From NCBI RefSeq assembly GCF_916618885.1, contig NZ_CAKAKH010000001.1, positions 992,001 to 1,056,000 on the forward strand: a stretch of 64,000 bases of DNA, given 5' to 3'. Positions 61,938 through 64,000 of this stretch are shown here, in pieces. The stretch is from Marinilactibacillus sp. Marseille-P9653 (GTDB lineage: Bacteria > Bacillota > Bacilli > Lactobacillales > Carnobacteriaceae_A). The translations under genes and the position numbers were made by a program. A model generated the notes under the pieces. It had not been told where the DNA came from. It saw only the letters and a list, made by a program, of their open reading frames with translations, and did no database searches. Numbering within the stretch: position 1 is the first letter of the stretch; every line of letters begins with the position of its first letter.

Positions 61938-62324
61938 ATGGCAGCTAAAGAAGGACTATATTTCACAAAAGAGCACGAATGGATTGAAGTTGTTGGAGAA
62001 GATTACGTTAGAATTGGCATTTCGGATTACGCTGTAGAGCAATTGGGTGATGTTGTTTTTGTAGAATTACCTGTACTCAACGATCAAATGGAAAGTGAAG
62101 CAGCTTTCTCGACAGTAGAATCAGTTAAATCTTCTTCAGAAATCTATGCACCCGTTCAAGGCACTATTACAAAGGTTAACGACAAACTAGAAGATGAACC
62201 TGAAAAATTAAATGATTCTCCTTACGGTGAAGGTTGGATTGTTGAAGTTCAAGTATCTGATAAATTGAATACAAGTGACTGGATGGATGCTAAAACTTAC
62301 GACCAGTACGTTAGCGAACTGTAA
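61938..62324 (+). CDS. gcvH: Glycine cleavage system H protein
   Basis: A 128-residue carrier protein that shuttles the aminomethyl group on a lipoyl arm. The modified Lys64 lies in VESVKSSSE. KEHEWIEV and YGEGWIVEV are the usual flanks. In Gram-positives GcvH can also serve as entry point for lipoylation of other complexes. Position directly after gcvT differs from Bacillus, where gcvH is elsewhere. Confidence 0.96.
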   Translation: MAAKEGLYFTKEHEWIEVVGEDYVRIGISDYAVEQLGDVVFVELPVLNDQMESEAAFSTVESVKSSSEIYAPVQGTITKVNDKLEDEPEKLNDSPYGEGWIVEVQVSDKLNTSDWMDAKTYDQYVSEL

Positions 62325-62439
62325 AAGAATTTATTTGAATAGCAGAGAAACCACAGAGGAGATTTCTCATTGAAAGATGAGGAGGCTTCTCTTTTCTGTT
62401 TATTCTAGCTTAAATGTTATCTATAAGGAGTGAGCCATC
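62325..62439 (+). other. Structured spacer between gcvH and gcvPA
   Basis: A 115-base gap inside an otherwise tight operon. It holds overlapping inverted repeats (GAGAAA with TTTCTC; CTCAT with GATGAG; AGAGAA with TTCTCT), the last running into TTTTCTGTTT, which may act as a partial terminator or processing site. It would set the ratio of T/H to P proteins. Confidence 0.4.
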
Positions 62440-63795
62440 ATGACAACGCAACATAGATATTTACCGACAACTCAAAAAGATCAAGAAGATATGTTAGCTG
62501 TAATAGGTGTGGAGAGTATCAACGACTTGTTTTCAGACATTCCCATGTCCACTCGAGCAACAAAAGAAAAGGCGATTGATCTTCCAGAACCCTTAAGTGA
62601 ATATGAATTAACGAAACATATGAAAGCATTAGCGCAACAAAATAAAACGGCTACTGATTATCCTTTCTTTTTAGGTGCAGGTACTTATGATCATTTTATT
62701 CCAAGCGTCGTCAATCACGTTACATTGAAATCAGAATTTATGACGGCTTATACACCTTATCAACCAGAAGCCAGTCAAGGAGAGTTACAGGCTCTTTTTG
62801 AATTCCAAACGATGATTTGTGAACTAACTGGGATGGACGTTTCTAATTCCAGTCTTTATGATGGCTTCACATCTTTAGGAGAAGCTTGCAATTTGGCAAC
62901 AGCGGTTACGAAAAAGCAGAAGGTTCTCTTATCCGGTGCCATCCACCCTCAAGCCAAAGAAGTGGTGCATACGTATGCATATGGAATGGAATACAAAGTA
63001 GAAGAGCTGGAACTGAAAAAAGACATCACAGATCTTCAAAAATTGAAAGCTTCATTAACAGAAGATACAGCAGCAGTCGTTGTACAATATCCAAACTTTT
63101 TCGGATCAATTGAAGATCTTTTAGAAATCAAGGAAATACTGAAAGAAACGAAAGTGTTACTGATCGTTATGGCTAATCCACTAGCGCTAGCGAAACTGGA
63201 AGCTCCTGGTAAATTAGGTGCGGATATTGTTGTAGGAGATATGCAACCGCTTGGTCTTTCGATGTCTTATGGCGGACCTCATTGTGGTTATTTCACTGTG
63301 AAGAGTCAGTATATGAGAAAAGTTCCAAGCCGAATCGTTGGAGAAACGGTTGATATCGAAGGCAAACGAGGCTTTGTAATGACGCTTCAGACAAGAGAAC
63401 AGCATATTAGAAGAGAGAAAGCGACATCGAATATGAGCTCCAACCAAGCTTTGAACGCTTTAGCAAGCTCAGTATTTATGTCCGCAATGGGTAAAGCAGG
63501 TATTCAGGAAATGGCACAACAAAATATCGACAAAGCTTATTATCTTGCGCAACAGTTAAAGGAGTCGGGCCTAACAATTTTAAATGACGCTCCTTTCTTT
63601 AATGAATTTGCAGTTGAACTGTCTAAACCGATCGCGGAAATCAACAAAAGGTTACTAGAAAAAGGCTTCATTGGTGGATATGACGTATCAGAAAGTTTAG
63701 ACAATGATCAAGCTATGTTACTTTGTGCAACTGAAAAAAGAACACGCAAAGAAATTGATGCATTTGTAGAAGCATTAGTGGAGGTGAATGGTTAA
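62440..63795 (+). CDS. gcvPA: Glycine dehydrogenase (decarboxylating) subunit 1
   Basis: A 451-residue N-terminal half of the P protein, which decarboxylates glycine with PLP. The motifs are YLPTTQKDQEDML, FLGAGTYDHFIPSVV, YTPYQPEASQGELQALFEFQT and MQPLGLSMSYGGPHCG. The PLP-binding lysine is in subunit 2, encoded next. The start follows AAGGAG, and the stop is directly followed by the gcvPB ATG. Confidence 0.96.
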   Translation: MTTQHRYLPTTQKDQEDMLAVIGVESINDLFSDIPMSTRATKEKAIDLPEPLSEYELTKHMKALAQQNKTATDYPFFLGAGTYDHFIPSVVNHVTLKSEFMTAYTPYQPEASQGELQALFEFQTMICELTGMDVSNSSLYDGFTSLGEACNLATAVTKKQKVLLSGAIHPQAKEVVHTYAYGMEYKVEELELKKDITDLQKLKASLTEDTAAVVVQYPNFFGSIEDLLEIKEILKETKVLLIVMANPLALAKLEAPGKLGADIVVGDMQPLGLSMSYGGPHCGYFTVKSQYMRKVPSRIVGETVDIEGKRGFVMTLQTREQHIRREKATSNMSSNQALNALASSVFMSAMGKAGIQEMAQQNIDKAYYLAQQLKESGLTILNDAPFFNEFAVELSKPIAEINKRLLEKGFIGGYDVSESLDNDQAMLLCATEKRTRKEIDAFVEALVEVNG

Positions 63796-64000
63796 ATGAT
63801 AGAAGCACAGACAAAACTGATTTTCGAACAGTCAAAACCAGGACGTAGAGCTTACAGTTTACCGGAAAATGATGTAGAATCTTTTGACTTATCCGAACAG
63901 TTACCAGAGCATTTAACTAGAAAAGAGGCAGCTGAACTACCAGAAGTCTCTGAACTACAATTAATGCGTCACTACACTGCATTGGCAAATAAAAACTTTG
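63796..64000 (+). CDS. gcvPB: Glycine dehydrogenase (decarboxylating) subunit 2 (partial, 5' end)
   Basis: The first 68 codons are present, from the ATG at 63796 to the window end. The N-terminal sequence has TKLIFEQSKPGRRAYSLPE followed by LTRKEAAELPEVSE and RHYTALANKNF, all typical of GcvPB. The PLP lysine region lies beyond the window. GGAGGTG in the end of gcvPA serves as ribosome site. Confidence 0.93.
   Translation, partial: MIEAQTKLIFEQSKPGRRAYSLPENDVESFDLSEQLPEHLTRKEAAELPEVSELQLMRHYTALANKNF

Noticed and set aside
1-64000. Looked for toxin-antitoxin pairs, restriction systems, phage-defence genes, integrases or transposases.
   Set aside because: No coding region shows the motifs of such genes; the content is housekeeping and envelope related.

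Overview
The window looks like ordinary core chromosome of a low-GC Gram-positive coccus or rod in the Lactobacillales, most probably family Carnobacteriaceae (Alkalibacterium/Marinilactibacillus/Carnobacterium type). The reasons are the divergent pepQ-ccpA pair, a YidC2-type insertase next to an acylphosphatase, the pepP-efp-asp23-nusB-xseAB-ispA-tlyA-argR-recN cluster without folD or dxs, a YtgP/MurJ-rsuA pair, pepV, and a leuS T-box leader. The family assignment is inference. I see no rRNA, tRNA, CRISPR array, insertion sequence, prophage or plasmid gene, and no abrupt change of base composition. Nearly every gene has a clear Shine-Dalgarno sequence, and intrinsic terminators mark most transcript ends.

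Layout. 1-4.5 kb: end of an unknown gene, an MscS channel, two tandem paralogous membrane-anchored proteins of unknown function, a ytxG/ytxH-like envelope-stress pair and a DUF421 protein. 4.5-12.7 kb: pepQ, ccpA, a class A penicillin-binding protein with a long acidic tail, tRNA hydroxylase trhO, and a secreted NlpC/P60 hydrolase. 12.7-17.9 kb: two tandem M3 oligoendopeptidases, a VanZ-like protein and yebC. 18-22.1 kb: a complete, tightly overlapping comGA-GG operon for the competence pseudopilus. 22.3-31.2 kb: pepP-like peptidase, efp, the asp23-nusB and xseA-xseB-ispA-tlyA-argR-recN cluster, and a 39-residue membrane protein gene on the opposite strand. 31.3-35.5 kb: gnd behind a structured leader, then a LisRK/ArlRS-like two-component system. 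35.5-45.3 kb: yidC2-acyP, ftsK, a BMP-type nucleoside ABC importer and mnmM. 45.5-52.3 kb: a 1295-residue glucosaminidase with twelve LysM repeats, then T-box-leuS. 52.3-60.4 kb: a gene-free stretch with unusual inverted repeats, murJ/ytgP, a pseudouridine synthase, nnrD, pepV, a GerMN-domain lipoprotein and an iron-type alcohol dehydrogenase. 60.8-64 kb: the glycine cleavage operon gcvT-gcvH-gcvPA-gcvPB, cut by the window end.

Together the genes suggest a peptide-using fermentative organism: two M24 proline peptidases, two M3 oligopeptidases and dipeptidase PepV lie in one window. They are accompanied by global carbon control (CcpA), nucleoside scavenging, heavy investment in cell-wall remodelling (PBP, NlpC/P60, GH73-LysM, MurJ, VanZ, YidC2, FtsK) and potential natural competence.

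I found no large undescribed system that I could defend. The best leads are small: the tandem paralogous membrane proteins (1136-2529), interleaved inverted repeats with H-type pseudoknot topology plus an orphan terminator between leuS and murJ (52375-52635), the multi-hairpin gnd leader (31341-31486), a short DUF4044-like gene (31083-31202), and a PurR-box-like site ahead of the gcv operon.
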